This document shows positions 1 through 9,870 of a stretch of DNA of 64,000 nt, in pieces. Numbering within the stretch: the stretch's first letter is position 1; the number at the start of each line of letters is the position of its first letter. Made by a program: the position numbers and the translations under genes. The notes under the pieces are model-generated. The model was not told the DNA's origin, did no database searches, and worked only from the letters and a program-made list of their open reading frames with translations. Origin of the DNA: Ureibacillus sp. FSL W7-1570 (GTDB taxonomy: Bacteria; Bacillota; Bacilli; Bacillales_A; Planococcaceae); contig NZ_CP151979.1 of assembly GCF_038593265.1 (NCBI RefSeq), positions 2,487,001 through 2,551,000 of the forward strand, in the 5' to 3' direction.

Positions 1-1
1 A

Positions 2-691
2 GCAAAAGTAGAAAAAATGATTGTTGTTGGCTTTGATCGGAAAACCATCGAAAGAGCGATGGAACTCGTAGAGAAATACGAATCTCTTTATGCAGTAATT
101 GGTTGGCATCCAGTAGACGCAATCGATTGTACAGAAGAAGACCTGGCATGGATTGAAGAGCTGACCCATCATCCGAAAGTGGTAGGGATCGGTGAAACAG
201 GACTGGATTATCATTGGGACAAATCCCCAAAAGAAATCCAGCAGGAACTATTCCGCAAACAAATCCGTTTGGCGCAAAAAACGAATCTTCCGATTATCAT
301 CCATAATCGGGAAGCAACAGGAGATGTTGTAAGGATTTTAAGGGAAGAAAACGCCAAAACGGTTGGTGGAATCATGCACTGTTTTAGTGGAAGCGTCGAA
401 ACGGCACTGGAATGCATAAAAATGAATTTTATGATCAGTTTGGGCGGGCCTGTTACTTTTAAAAATGCCCGTATGCCAAAGAAGGTGGCTAAAGAAATTC
501 CATTGGAGCATTTACTGATTGAAACGGACGCACCATATTTGGCGCCGCATCCATATCGCGGAAAAAGAAATGAGCCTTCTCTGGTGCCGCTAGTTGCCGA
601 GGAAATTGCCCGGTTGAAAGAAATCCCGGTGGAAGAGGTTGCAAAGGCAACGACAGAAAATGCGAAGAAACTTTTTAAATTGGATGTATAA
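2..691 (+). CDS. tatD: TatD-family metal-dependent deoxyribonuclease, 5' end outside window
   Basis: TatD/YabD proteins are TIM-barrel metal-dependent hydrolases with DNase activity. The frame is open from base 2, before the first internal ATG at 17, so the N-terminus with the usual HxH metal motif lies upstream of the window. Visible family motifs are GETGLDYHW, PIIIHNREA (metal His), GIMHCFSGS (metal His) and ETDAPYLAPHPYRGKRNEP (metal Asp), which runs to the usual C-terminus. It sits directly before yabE, as in B. subtilis. I see no clear terminator between 691 and the yabE promoter. Confidence 0.95.
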   Translation, partial: AKVEKMIVVGFDRKTIERAMELVEKYESLYAVIGWHPVDAIDCTEEDLAWIEELTHHPKVVGIGETGLDYHWDKSPKEIQQELFRKQIRLAQKTNLPIIIHNREATGDVVRILREENAKTVGGIMHCFSGSVETALECIKMNFMISLGGPVTFKNARMPKKVAKEIPLEHLLIETDAPYLAPHPYRGKRNEPSLVPLVAEEIARLKEIPVEEVAKATTENAKKLFKLDV

Positions 692-767
692 AACGAAAAA
701 TAGCCTCCAATACTGCAGTTTAATAGGATCATAAATTGCTAAACTAGTAATTGAGAACATTTATTAG

Positions 768-796
768 TTGACATAATAAAAAGATACCCGTATAAT
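768..796 (+). promoter_or_regulatory. SigA promoter of yabE, full consensus
   Basis: TTGACA at 768-773, a 17-bp spacer and TATAAT at 791-796. Transcription should begin near 803, only a few bases before the ribosome binding site at 809-815, so the leader would be about 20 nt and leaves no room for a riboswitch. Confidence 0.85.
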
Positions 797-824
797 TCAA
801 CGGGTGTTAAGGAGGCGTTTTTTA

Positions 825-2018
825 ATGTCAAGTAGTCCCATAAAAAAACTTTTATTTGGGATCAAGCACCAACAATTATTGGTCACCATTTTGTTTATCG
901 CGTTGCTTGCGGTGGTTACCACCTTTGTTCTGTATCAAGGAACAAAAACACCTGTGACAATTATAGCGAATGGTGAAGAAATGAACATATTAACTCATGC
1001 CGAGACAGTTGAAGAATTATTCGAAGAAGAAAACATCGATATAACGAGGCATGACAAATTATCCTATTCGCTTGATGCAAAAATAAAACCCGGCATGACG
1101 ATTGAATGGATCAAAGCAAAACCGGTAACAATCATCGTTGATGGAAAAGAACAAGAAATCTGGACAACTGAAACGAAAGTCAAAGATATTCTGAATGCAG
1201 CAAACATCAAAGTATCGGATCATGATAAAGTTTCCATCGCTTTAGATAAAGACTTGGGCGATGAAGACAAAATCAAAATCAATAAAGCGTTTCAGGTGAC
1301 ACTTGTCGATGGTACAGAAGAAAAGCAAGTGTGGTCCACTTCCACTACGGTCGCTAACTTTTTAAAGCAACAAGGTATAACACTTAATGAACTTGATCGT
1401 GTCGAAAATAAATTGAGCGACAATGTGAAACCAAATGATCGAATCACGGTTGTTCGCGTAGAAAAGGTTACCGATGTAGTGGAGGAAGAAATTGACTTCC
1501 CGGTACAAACAAAATCAGATTCTTCCTTGCTGAAAGGGAAAGAAAAAGTAATTTCGGAAGGAAAGAAAGGCAAAGTTTCAAGAACTTATGAAATTACAAA
1601 AGAAAATGGCAAGGTTGTAAATAAGGTCATTAAAGATGAAAAAATCATCGAACAACCGAAAGCAAAAGTGGTTGCAGTGGGAACAAAAGTGGTGACTGCC
1701 CAAGTATCCCGTGGAACAAGCGCGGGCGGAAAAGAATTCTATGTGATTGCAACTGCATATACCCCATACTGTAACGGTTGTTCCGGCACATCGGCTTCCG
1801 GAATCAATTTGCGCAACAATCCGAATTTGAAATTGATTGCTGTTGATCCAAATCTCATCCCATTAGGCTCAAAAGTTTGGGTGGAAGGTTATGGATACGC
1901 GATTGCCGGTGATACTGGTGGCGCAATCAAAGGAAATAAAATTGATGTGCTGGTGCAAACCAAGCAGGAAGCAAGCAGCTGGGGACGAAAAAAAGTCCGC
2001 ATTAAAGTGCTTAACTGA
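825..2018 (+). CDS. yabE: YabE, cell-wall-associated G5/3D-domain protein
   Basis: Predicted cell-wall hydrolase of the YabE/Rpf-like family, 397 aa. The start is ATG 825 because AAGGAGG at 809-815 is 9 nt upstream; an in-frame GTG at 804 would overlap the binding site and the promoter start region. The protein has one N-terminal membrane segment (about residues 20-42), repeated DUF348 modules, a G5 domain around 225-300 and a C-terminal 3D domain. The 3D Asp residues are seen in AVDPNLIP, AGDTGGA and NKIDV. The 3D domain is related to the MltA-type lytic transglycosylase fold, so a muralytic role is likely but inferred. In B. subtilis yabE is controlled by an antisense RNA; I did not identify one here. 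Confidence 0.93.
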   Translation: MSSSPIKKLLFGIKHQQLLVTILFIALLAVVTTFVLYQGTKTPVTIIANGEEMNILTHAETVEELFEEENIDITRHDKLSYSLDAKIKPGMTIEWIKAKPVTIIVDGKEQEIWTTETKVKDILNAANIKVSDHDKVSIALDKDLGDEDKIKINKAFQVTLVDGTEEKQVWSTSTTVANFLKQQGITLNELDRVENKLSDNVKPNDRITVVRVEKVTDVVEEEIDFPVQTKSDSSLLKGKEKVISEGKKGKVSRTYEITKENGKVVNKVIKDEKIIEQPKAKVVAVGTKVVTAQVSRGTSAGGKEFYVIATAYTPYCNGCSGTSASGINLRNNPNLKLIAVDPNLIPLGSKVWVEGYGYAIAGDTGGAIKGNKIDVLVQTKQEASSWGRKKVRIKVLN

Positions 2019-2032
2019 ATAATGGAAGATCG

Positions 2033-2064
2033 AGCTTTCCTGATACAGGAAAGCTTATTTTTTT
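2033..2064 (+). terminator. Intrinsic terminator after yabE
   Basis: A perfect 10-bp stem (2033-2042 with 2046-2055), 3-nt loop, followed by a T-rich tail. Confidence 0.85.
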
Positions 2065-2087
2065 GACATCGAAATAACGGACATTTC

Positions 2088-2116
2088 TTGTGAAAAAGGT
2101 TCAGGTTTTGTACAAT
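2088..2116 (+). promoter_or_regulatory. Candidate SigA promoter of rnmV-ksgA
   Basis: TTGTGA at 2088-2093, 17-bp spacer, TACAAT at 2111-2116, about 35 bp before the TTG start of rnmV. A TTGACA at 2063-2068 in the preceding terminator tail has no good -10 partner. Confidence 0.6.
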
Positions 2117-2150
2117 TGTCCAAGATAAAAGGTAGAAGAGAGGTTCAACA

Positions 2151-3588
<1,438 letters not shown>

Positions 3589-3678
3589 AAATTGCGAAAT
3601 TGCTAACAAAAACTTTCTTTTTTTATGGAAAAATAAGTTGACAAGAATAATTGACTGCTGTTAAAATAATATAATTTA

Positions 3679-3707
3679 TTGACAGATTGGCATTTCTGCG
3701 CTATAAT
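3679..3707 (+). promoter_or_regulatory. Strong SigA promoter of veg
   Basis: TTGACA at 3679-3684, exactly 17 bp, TATAAT at 3702-3707. The start point would be near 3714, leaving a leader of about 19 nt before ATG 3733. Further promoter-like pieces (TTGACA 3638-3643 and TATAAT 3670-3675) lie upstream but are badly spaced relative to each other. B. subtilis Pveg is a classic strong SigA promoter. Confidence 0.85.
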
Positions 3708-3732
3708 TGACTTTAGTGAGGTGTATGCGGAA

Positions 3733-3996
3733 ATGCCAAAAACATTAGCGGAGATAAAACGTACAATGGATGAACACATTGGGAAGCCATTGAGGTTAAA
3801 GGCAAATGGAGGCCGTAAAAAAACGGTTGAGTGCAATGGGATTTTAAGTGAAACTTACAATGCAGTATTTGTCGTTGAGCTTGATCAAAAAGAAAATGCT
3901 TGTAAGCGTGTTTCTTATAGTTACACTGACATTTTAACGGAAGCCGTGGAAATTACTTTCCTGGATGACAATAACGAAGCACTCGCGGTAAAATAA
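3733..3996 (+). CDS. veg: Veg protein, biofilm-related small protein
   Basis: An 87-aa protein matching the Veg family throughout: [17 protein letters not shown] at the start, [14 protein letters not shown] in the middle and [18 protein letters not shown] near the end. B. subtilis Veg is linked to biofilm matrix expression and interferes with SinR. ATG 3733 is chosen from the family N-terminus and the GTGAGGTG binding site at 3716-3723; the longer frame upstream would run through the promoter. It is monocistronic, with its own promoter and terminator. Confidence 0.93.
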   Translation: MPKTLAEIKRTMDEHIGKPLRLKANGGRKKTVECNGILSETYNAVFVVELDQKENACKRVSYSYTDILTEAVEITFLDDNNEALAVK

Positions 3997-4013
3997 TAGT
4001 CTGCCCTGTTGTA

Positions 4014-4063
4014 AATTGTAGACAAAGCCGATTTTTCCATCGACTTTGTCTACAATTTTTTTT
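4014..4063 (+). terminator. Intrinsic terminator after veg
   Basis: A stem of about 15 bp (4014-4027 with 4044-4058), loop of about 16 nt that can itself fold, and a run of T. The core TGTAGACAAA/TTTGTCTACA recurs in the prs terminator at 9700-9747. Confidence 0.88.
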
Positions 4064-4073
4064 GGAACTTGCA

Positions 4074-4080
4074 CATACTA
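4074..4080 (+). promoter_or_regulatory. Candidate SigG -10 element of sspF
   Basis: CATACTA matches the forespore SigG -10 consensus (CATnnTA) and lies 38 bp before the sspF start. The expected -35 falls in the tail of the veg terminator and is a poor match, so only the -10 is supported. Confidence 0.45.
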
Positions 4081-4117
4081 CGGTTGTCAACCTACTTATT
4101 TGAAGGAGGTAATCTCT

Positions 4118-4312
4118 ATGGCACGGAGAGGCGGAGTCATGTCGAGTCGTCTAAAAGAGGAGATTGCAAAGGAACTCGGGTTTTATGATGTGGTCCAACG
4201 GGAAGGTTGGGGAGGAATCAGAGCCCGGGACGCAGGGAACATGGTGAAGCGAGCCATTGAATTGGCTGAACAAAGTTTGGCTCAGCAAGGGAACCAAAAC
4301 AGCAACCAATAA
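4118..4312 (+). CDS. sspF: Small acid-soluble spore protein, alpha/beta type (SspF-like)
   Basis: A 64-aa alpha/beta-type SASP, a minor DNA-binding protein of the spore core. It contains [19 protein letters not shown] and [21 protein letters not shown], the two conserved blocks of the family; the GPR protease site usually lies in the first. ATG 4118 follows AAGGAGGT at 4103-4110. The upstream extension of the frame has no binding site and runs into the veg terminator. Position between veg and ispE is as in B. subtilis. Confidence 0.95.
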   Translation: MARRGGVMSSRLKEEIAKELGFYDVVQREGWGGIRARDAGNMVKRAIELAEQSLAQQGNQNSNQ

Positions 4313-4323
4313 GTAGGGTTGAC

Positions 4324-4368
4324 AATGCCAATGGCTCTTATAAGAGCTGTTGGCATTTTTTTATTTTT
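4324..4368 (+). terminator. Intrinsic terminator after sspF
   Basis: A 16-bp stem with one wobble pair (4324-4339 with 4342-4357), tight loop, T-rich tail. Confidence 0.9.
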
Positions 4369-4428
4369 TCGGAAATTACTTAATACTTTTATGTTTAATA
4401 TTTAGCATCTATGGTGAACCCTTCATTA

Positions 4429-4437
4429 TGGTACAAT
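4429..4437 (+). promoter_or_regulatory. Extended -10 promoter candidate of ispE
   Basis: TGGTACAAT, an extended -10 element with no recognisable -35 at 17 bp. It lies about 45 bp before the ispE start, after the sspF terminator. Confidence 0.5.
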
Positions 4438-4480
4438 ATACGGAAGGAATTTACCGTAATAGTCTGTTAGGAGGATCATC

Positions 4481-5347
4481 ATGCTTTACATAAAAGCACC
4501 TGCCAAAATTAATTTAACGCTGGATGTACTTTATAAACGTCCGGACAACTATCACGAAGTGGAAATGGTGATGACGACGGTCGATTTGGCGGATCGCATC
4601 GGGCTTGAACGGAGGAACGATGGCAAAATTAAGATTCATTCATCGAGCGGTATAGTGCCGGAAGATGAACGAAATCTTGCCTATCAAGCTGCGATGCTTT
4701 TGAAAAATACATATAACATTGATGCGGGGGCAACCATTTCGATCGAGAAAGAAATCCCTGTAGCAGCCGGACTTGCAGGAGGCAGCAGCGACGCAGCCGC
4801 CACACTGCGGGGATTAAATAAGCTTTGGAATTTAAATTTATCCATTGATACATTGGCGGAGCTGGGGGCAGCCATTGGATCCGATGTTCCGTTTTGTGTT
4901 TATGGCGGAACAGCCTTGGCTACTGGAAGAGGAGAAAAAATACAACATTTGCCTTCCCCTCCGACTTGCTGGGTCATCCTTGCAAAACCGGGAATCGGAG
5001 TCTCCACCGCAAAAGTTTATGAAGGATTGAAATTGGAAAATATAGAACATCCTGACACAAAACAAATGATTCAGGCATTGGAAAATAAAGATTACTCTTT
5101 AATGTGCAGGGCTTTAGGAAATGTTCTTGAATCTGTCACATGTGCATTATATCCTGAAGTGGGCTTTATTAAAGAACATATGTTGCGGTTCGGGGCAGAC
5201 GCAGCGTTAATGAGCGGAAGCGGTCCGACGGTTTTTGGCTTTGTCAATAGCGAATCAAGATTGCATCGGGTGTACAATGGATTGAAAGGCTTTTGTGATG
5301 AAGTTTATGCGGTGCGCATGTTGGGACAAAGGAATTCACTTGCCTAA
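4481..5347 (+). CDS. ispE: 4-diphosphocytidyl-2-C-methyl-D-erythritol kinase
   Basis: IspE phosphorylates CDP-methylerythritol in the MEP route to isoprenoids. The 288-aa protein carries all GHMP-kinase motifs: [13 protein letters not shown] at the start, the ATP-binding [20 protein letters not shown] at about 91-110 and a C-terminal [15 protein letters not shown] lies just before ATG 4481. The gene precedes purR, as in B. subtilis. Confidence 0.96.
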   Translation: MLYIKAPAKINLTLDVLYKRPDNYHEVEMVMTTVDLADRIGLERRNDGKIKIHSSSGIVPEDERNLAYQAAMLLKNTYNIDAGATISIEKEIPVAAGLAGGSSDAAATLRGLNKLWNLNLSIDTLAELGAAIGSDVPFCVYGGTALATGRGEKIQHLPSPPTCWVILAKPGIGVSTAKVYEGLKLENIEHPDTKQMIQALENKDYSLMCRALGNVLESVTCALYPEVGFIKEHMLRFGADAALMSGSGPTVFGFVNSESRLHRVYNGLKGFCDEVYAVRMLGQRNSLA

Positions 5348-5390
5348 ATACGTACATTTATGATACTTTTTCTATAAAATATTCGTATTT
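5346..5390 (+). promoter_or_regulatory. Possible inverted pair of PurR boxes before purR
   Basis: Two 13-bp sequences match the B. subtilis PurBox (AWWWCCGAACWWT) at 11 of 13 positions each: 5346-5358 on the plus strand and 5378-5390 on the minus strand. The spacing between the cores is about 10 bp longer than in B. subtilis operators, so this is tentative. A weak SigA-like pair, TTGCCT 5339-5344 and GATACT 5362-5367 with a 17-bp spacer, overlaps it. Confidence 0.3.
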
Positions 5391-5414
5391 TAATTTTCAT
5401 TAGGAGAGGGTCTC

Positions 5415-6242
5415 ATGAAATGGAAGCGTAGTGAACGCTTGGTAGATATGACGCATTATTTGTTGGAGCATCCGCATCAACTCATTCCGTTAACCTATTT
5501 TGCTGAATTATATAATTCTGCTAAATCCTCCATTAGCGAAGATTTGGCCATTGTGAAGGGAACTTTTGAAGAAAGAGGCATTGGGGAATTGATAACGGTT
5601 CCCGGAGCAAGCGGAGGAGTAAAATACATTCCTACCGTAACAGACGACGAGGTTCGGGAAACAATTCAAATTTTAATAGCCGAGTTAAGCAAATCAGACC
5701 GCCTGCTTCCTGGAGGATATTTGTTTATGACGGATTTATTGGGCAATCCCGGCCTGATGAATCGGGTAGGAAAAGTCTTTGCAAGCATTTTTAAAGATCA
5801 ACAAATCGATGCCATTATGACGGTGGCAACGAAGGGAATTTCCATTGCCCATTCGATTGCCAGATATTTAAATGTACCGGTTGTGGTTGTGCGCAGAGAT
5901 AGCAAAGTGACAGAAGGTTCAACGGTGAGTATCAACTATGTATCAGGTTCTTCCAGAAGAATCCAAACAATGGTATTATCAAAACGTAGCATGAAGAGCG
6001 GACAAAGAGTTTTACTGACAGACGATTTTATGAAAGTCGGCGGAACGATGAATGGCATGAAAAGCTTGCTGGAGGAATTTGATTGCACTTTGGCGGGAAT
6101 CGCCGTTCTCGTTGAGGCGGAACATGCGGGTGAAACTCTTGTCGATGATTATTATTCATTGGTAAAACTCCATTCTGTAAATGAAAAAGAGAGAACGATT
6201 CAATTAAGTGAAGGAAATTATTTTTTAAAGGAGAGATCATGA
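5415..6242 (+). CDS. purR: Purine operon repressor PurR
   Basis: PurR represses purine synthesis and transport genes; PRPP relieves its DNA binding. The 275-aa protein has an N-terminal winged-helix domain (about 1-75, starting [17 protein letters not shown]) and a PRT-type effector domain with the PRPP motif [17 protein letters not shown] near residues 197-213. GGAGAGGG upstream supports ATG 5415. Its stop overlaps the start of ridA, so the two are probably co-translated. Confidence 0.95.
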   Translation: MKWKRSERLVDMTHYLLEHPHQLIPLTYFAELYNSAKSSISEDLAIVKGTFEERGIGELITVPGASGGVKYIPTVTDDEVRETIQILIAELSKSDRLLPGGYLFMTDLLGNPGLMNRVGKVFASIFKDQQIDAIMTVATKGISIAHSIARYLNVPVVVVRRDSKVTEGSTVSINYVSGSSRRIQTMVLSKRSMKSGQRVLLTDDFMKVGGTMNGMKSLLEEFDCTLAGIAVLVEAEHAGETLVDDYYSLVKLHSVNEKERTIQLSEGNYFLKERS

Positions 6243-6616
6243 TGAAAGCAGTAGCTACTACAAATGCACCAAAAGCAATTGGACCTTATTCCCAAGGGAT
6301 TATTGCAGGTGGTTTCTTCTTCAGTTCAGGTCAAATCCCTTTAACTCCTGAAGGCGAATTGGTGGAAGGGGATATTGTTGCCCAAACAAACCAAGTGTTC
6401 AAAAACTTAAAAGCGGTTCTTGCGGAAGCCGGGCTATCTCTAAATAATGTTGTGAAAACAACGGTATTTTTAAGCGATATGAATGACTTTGCAAAAATGA
6501 ATGAAGCATATGAAGCGAATTTTGGCGATCATAAACCTGCCCGATCCGCTGTAGAAGTTGCAAGACTTCCAAAAGATGTAAAAGTGGAAATTGAAGTGAT
6601 TGCAGCATTTGAATAA
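6239..6616 (+). CDS. ridA: RidA/YabJ enamine/imine deaminase
   Basis: RidA proteins hydrolyse reactive enamines and imines from PLP enzymes; YabJ has also been linked to PurR function in B. subtilis. The 125-aa protein has the family blocks [29 protein letters not shown] and the C-terminal [23 protein letters not shown] with the catalytic Arg. Two adjacent ATGs (6239 and 6242) are possible; AAGGAGA at 6228-6234 fits the second slightly better in spacing, while 6239 gives the length seen in YabJ. It overlaps the purR stop. Confidence 0.95.
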   Translation: MMKAVATTNAPKAIGPYSQGIIAGGFFFSSGQIPLTPEGELVEGDIVAQTNQVFKNLKAVLAEAGLSLNNVVKTTVFLSDMNDFAKMNEAYEANFGDHKPARSAVEVARLPKDVKVEIEVIAAFE

Positions 6617-6623
6617 TCGCCAG

Positions 6624-6657
6624 GCGGTGAATCCATCCATGGATTCACCGCTTTTTT
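6624..6657 (+). terminator. Intrinsic terminator after ridA
   Basis: A perfect 11-bp GC-rich stem (6624-6634 with 6641-6651) and six T. Confidence 0.92.
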
Positions 6658-6746
6658 GTATTCAGAAATAATTACAAAGAAAAACATCTATTTACAAAAA
6701 TTAAAAACACTTAAAAATTATTTGAAAATTTTTTCAAAAATAAAGA

Positions 6747-6771
6747 AGGAATTTTTTTATTTTTGTAGAAT
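6747..6771 (+). promoter_or_regulatory. SigH promoter of spoVG
   Basis: AGGAATT at 6747-6753, 11 bp, GTAGAAT at 6765-6771, matching SigH consensus (AGGAWWT and RnnGAAT) with the same spacing as B. subtilis spoVG. The 80 bp upstream is extremely A/T-rich, like the AbrB-bound region of the B. subtilis promoter. Confidence 0.8.
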
Positions 6772-6815
6772 TGTATAGCCTTAAAGGCATCCTAGAGGAA
6801 GAGAGGAGTGAAAGA

Positions 6816-7121
6816 ATGGAAGTTACTGACGTGAGACTTAGACGTGTGCAAACAGACGGGCGCATGCGTGCAATTGCTTCCATCACACTAGATGACGAGT
6901 TTGTGGTTCATGATATTCGAGTGATTGATGGGAATAACGGTTTATTTGTCGCTATGCCAAGCAAAAGAACACCGGATGGGGAATTCCGTGATATTGCACA
7001 CCCAATCAATTCTAAAACACGCAACAAAATTCAGGATGTTGTGTTGGCCGCATATCACGCTGCCGGTGAAGAAAAAACAGAAGATCAAAGCGAATCCCAA
7101 TTAGAAGAAGCAAACGCTTAA
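6816..7121 (+). CDS. spoVG: SpoVG, regulator and RNA-binding protein
   Basis: SpoVG affects asymmetric septation and, in several Firmicutes, binds RNA or DNA as a pleiotropic regulator. The 101-aa protein matches the family: [11 protein letters not shown] start, [24 protein letters not shown], and the nucleic-acid-binding segment [22 protein letters not shown] 6816 follows AGAGGAG at 6802-6808. The acidic tail after about residue 85 is variable in the family. It is read from a SigH promoter and ends at its own terminator. Confidence 0.96.
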   Translation: MEVTDVRLRRVQTDGRMRAIASITLDDEFVVHDIRVIDGNNGLFVAMPSKRTPDGEFRDIAHPINSKTRNKIQDVVLAAYHAAGEEKTEDQSESQLEEANA

Positions 7122-7124
7122 AAC

Positions 7125-7173
7125 AGTGTCCCAAGAGTAATGCATTTTACTTTTGGGACACTTTCTTTTTTTT
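7125..7173 (+). terminator. Intrinsic terminator after spoVG
   Basis: A long stem (7125-7140 with 7147-7162, one wobble), short loop, then a T-rich tail. Confidence 0.92.
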
Positions 7174-7267
7174 AAAGTCTGAAGGCGGTCCCTCTTTTTC
7201 ATAAACTTTCACAAAAAAAATAATATGAAAACGGAGGCGAAAAAAATATAATAGAGAGGGAGAATAG

Positions 7268-7294
7268 ATGTCTTGTCAGCTGATCATGCCTTGA
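7268..7294 (+). CDS. Possible 8-codon leader ORF before glmU
   Basis: ATG 7268 follows an AGAGAGGGA-type binding site at 7253-7261 and encodes MSCQLIMP before TGA. It lies in the glmU leader, after a TATAAT at 7247-7252 that lacks a clear -35. A leader this short may be chance; there is no evidence of translation beyond the binding site. Confidence 0.2.
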   Translation: MSCQLIMP

Positions 7295-7355
7295 AAATCG
7301 AACAACTTTACTATATAGTCATAAGAGAACATGAGCTGAAATTGGGGGACTTTGC

Positions 7356-8720
7356 ATGACTAACATTTTTGCGATTGTATTGGCTGCTGGCCAAGGAACT
7401 CGCATGAAGTCCAAATTATACAAGGTTTTACATCCAGTGTGTGGAAAGCCTATGGTTGAGCATGTCGTTGACAATATATCAACATTAGATGTTAACCGTA
7501 TTGTAACAATTGTTGGGCATGGTGCAGAAAAAGTGAAAGAACACCTTGGAGACAAATCCGAGTATGTACTTCAATCAGAACAACTTGGAACAGCCCATGC
7601 CGTAATGCAGGCTGAATCATTATTAGGCGATTTGGAAGGCGTAACGCTGGTTGTTTGTGGAGATACACCTTTAATTCGTCCGGAAACAATGAAAGCGCTA
7701 TTTGAACATCACGTATCCCAAAAGGCGAAAGCGACGATTCTTACCGCGATTGCTGACGATCCAACAGGATACGGCCGGGTGATTCGTGATGAACAAGGTC
7801 AAGTGGCACAAATTGTAGAGCATAAAGATGCAACTCCTGAACAACGCTTGGAAAAGGAAATCAACACTGGTACTTATTGCTTTGATAATAAAGCATTATT
7901 TGAAGCGTTGAAGCTGGTGAATAATAACAATGCACAGGGCGAATATTATTTGCCGGATGTCATTGAAATATTAAAAAACAAAGGTGAAATTGTTTCCGCT
8001 TTCGTTTGCGAAGATTTCAATGAAACCCTTGGAGTCAATGATCGAATTGCCCTGTCCCAAGCAGAAGAAATTATGCGTGAACGCATCAATAAAAAACATA
8101 TGGCGAATGGGGTAACGATTATTAATCCTTCAATGACACATATTAGTATTAATGCTGAAATTGGCCGGGATACAGTCATTTATCCAGGTGTTGTGATTGA
8201 AGGAAAAACGGTAATTGGCGAAGATTGCCTCATTGGGCCGAATAGCCAAATTATCAGCAGCAAGATTGGCGATCGTTCGGTTGTGAAACAATCTGTTGTG
8301 CAGCAAAGCATTATCGGTGAAGATACTTCTGTCGGTCCATTTGCCCATTTGAGACCGGAAGCCGAATTAGGCGACCATGTGAAAATCGGCAACTTTGTTG
8401 AAGTGAAGAAAAGTACGATTGGCGATGAATCAAAAGTATCTCATTTAAGTTATATAGGTGACGCTGAGGTTGGGAAAAATGTTAATATAGGTTGTGGCTC
8501 CATTACCGTAAATTACGATGGTAAAAATAAATATAAAACAATCATTGAAGATAATGTGTTTGTTGGATGCAATTCCAATCTGGTAGCTCCTGTCACGTTG
8601 AGATCAGGATCATTCATTGCCGCAGGATCCACGATTACAAAAGAAGTGCCGCAAGATTCGTTGGCAATTGCCCGCGCAAGACAAGAAAATAAAATCGACT
8701 ACGCAAAAAAATTAAGATAA
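7356..8720 (+). CDS. glmU: Bifunctional GlmU, UDP-GlcNAc synthesis
   Basis: GlmU acetylates glucosamine-1-phosphate and then transfers UMP to make UDP-GlcNAc, the precursor of peptidoglycan and teichoic acids. The 454-aa protein has the N-terminal uridylyltransferase domain ([11 protein letters not shown] at 8-18, CGDTPL near 102-107) and a C-terminal left-handed beta-helix of hexapeptide repeats (about 250-440) with the acetyltransferase residues in [21 protein letters not shown] precedes ATG 7356. Prs follows after 13 bp, so the two form an operon. Confidence 0.97.
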   Translation: MTNIFAIVLAAGQGTRMKSKLYKVLHPVCGKPMVEHVVDNISTLDVNRIVTIVGHGAEKVKEHLGDKSEYVLQSEQLGTAHAVMQAESLLGDLEGVTLVVCGDTPLIRPETMKALFEHHVSQKAKATILTAIADDPTGYGRVIRDEQGQVAQIVEHKDATPEQRLEKEINTGTYCFDNKALFEALKLVNNNNAQGEYYLPDVIEILKNKGEIVSAFVCEDFNETLGVNDRIALSQAEEIMRERINKKHMANGVTIINPSMTHISINAEIGRDTVIYPGVVIEGKTVIGEDCLIGPNSQIISSKIGDRSVVKQSVVQQSIIGEDTSVGPFAHLRPEAELGDHVKIGNFVEVKKSTIGDESKVSHLSYIGDAEVGKNVNIGCGSITVNYDGKNKYKTIIEDNVFVGCNSNLVAPVTLRSGSFIAAGSTITKEVPQDSLAIARARQENKIDYAKKLR

Positions 8721-8733
8721 TTAGGAGGCCATC

Positions 8734-9693
8734 ATGCCGTATTCATACGCTGACACAAAATTAAAAATATTCTCGTTAAATTCAAATTATCCATTAGCAC
8801 AAGAAATTGCGGAACTAATGGGTGTGGAATTGGGAAAATGTTCTGTAAAACACTTCAGTGATGGGGAAATTCAAATCAATATTGAAGAAAGTATCCGCGG
8901 TTGCGACGTGTTCATCGTCCAATCCACTTCCTATCCGGTGAATGAACACTTAATGGAACTTTTAATTATGATTGATGCTGTAAAACGTGCATCCGCCCGC
9001 ACAGTGAATGTGGTAATTCCTTATTACGGATATGCACGACAAGATCGCAAAGCAAAAGCGCGGGAACCAATTACTGCGAAATTGGTGGCGAATTTGTTGG
9101 AAACAGCCGGCGCAACCCGAGTAATCGTGCTCGATTTGCATGCTCCGCAAATCCAAGGATTCTTTGACATTTTAATCGACCATTTAATGGCGGTACCATT
9201 GCTTTCTGAATACTTCAAATCAAAAGGTTTCTCAGAAGATGATGTAGTGATCGTTTCACCAGACCACGGTGGTGTAACGAGAGCCCGCAAAATGGCTGAG
9301 CGCTTGAAAGCACCGATTGCCATTATCGATAAACGCCGCCCAAAACCAAACGTGGCAGAAGTGATGAATATTGTTGGTAATGTAGAAGGAAAAATCTGCA
9401 TTTTGATTGATGACATTATTGATACAGCTGGAACGATCACAATTGGTGCCAATGCATTGATCGAAAGTGGAGCCAAAGAAGTGTATGCATGCTGTACACA
9501 TCCGGTGCTATCCGGTCCGGCAATTGAGCGCATCCAAAACTCTTCCATTAAAGAATTAGTGGTGACAAATACCATTAAGTTGCCAGAGGAAAAAATGATT
9601 CCGAAAATCACTCAATTATCAGTGGCTCCTTTAATGGCGGAAGCGATTTCCCGCATCTATGAAAATAAATCCGTAAGTACATTATTTGATTAA
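8734..9693 (+). CDS. prs: Ribose-phosphate pyrophosphokinase
   Basis: Makes PRPP from ribose-5-phosphate and ATP for purines, pyrimidines, His, Trp and NAD; PRPP is also the effector of PurR encoded nearby. The 319-aa class I enzyme shows the [13 protein letters not shown] metal/ATP motif, the flexible loop [17 protein letters not shown] and the PRPP-binding [13 protein letters not shown] motif. TAGGAGG precedes ATG 8734. A strong terminator follows. Confidence 0.97.
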   Translation: MPYSYADTKLKIFSLNSNYPLAQEIAELMGVELGKCSVKHFSDGEIQINIEESIRGCDVFIVQSTSYPVNEHLMELLIMIDAVKRASARTVNVVIPYYGYARQDRKAKAREPITAKLVANLLETAGATRVIVLDLHAPQIQGFFDILIDHLMAVPLLSEYFKSKGFSEDDVVIVSPDHGGVTRARKMAERLKAPIAIIDKRRPKPNVAEVMNIVGNVEGKICILIDDIIDTAGTITIGANALIESGAKEVYACCTHPVLSGPAIERIQNSSIKELVVTNTIKLPEEKMIPKITQLSVAPLMAEAISRIYENKSVSTLFD

Positions 9694-9699
9694 GATTTT

Positions 9700-9747
9700 A
9701 AAATGTAGACAAAATTCGAAATGAATTTTGTCTACATTTTTTTTATT
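9700..9747 (+). terminator. Intrinsic terminator after prs
   Basis: An 18-bp perfect stem (9700-9717 with 9723-9740), 5-nt loop, T-rich tail. It shares the TGTAGACAAA core with the veg terminator. Confidence 0.94.
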
Positions 9748-9820
9748 TTGGACAGAATGATGGGGAACACATACTTTTCTTAAAGCTTGTGCGATGAATG
9801 GAAACTTTTCAAAAGTGGAC

Positions 9821-9826
9821 TATAAT
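9821..9826 (+). promoter_or_regulatory. Candidate -10 box of ctc
   Basis: A TATAAT 45 bp before the ctc start. No good SigA -35 is seen at 16-18 bp, and no SigB pair (GTTTAA/GGGTAT) like that of B. subtilis ctc is convincing. Confidence 0.35.
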
Positions 9827-9870
9827 AAAAATTGGGTAGTCCATCATTTTCTAAAGGAGGGGTAAAAATC

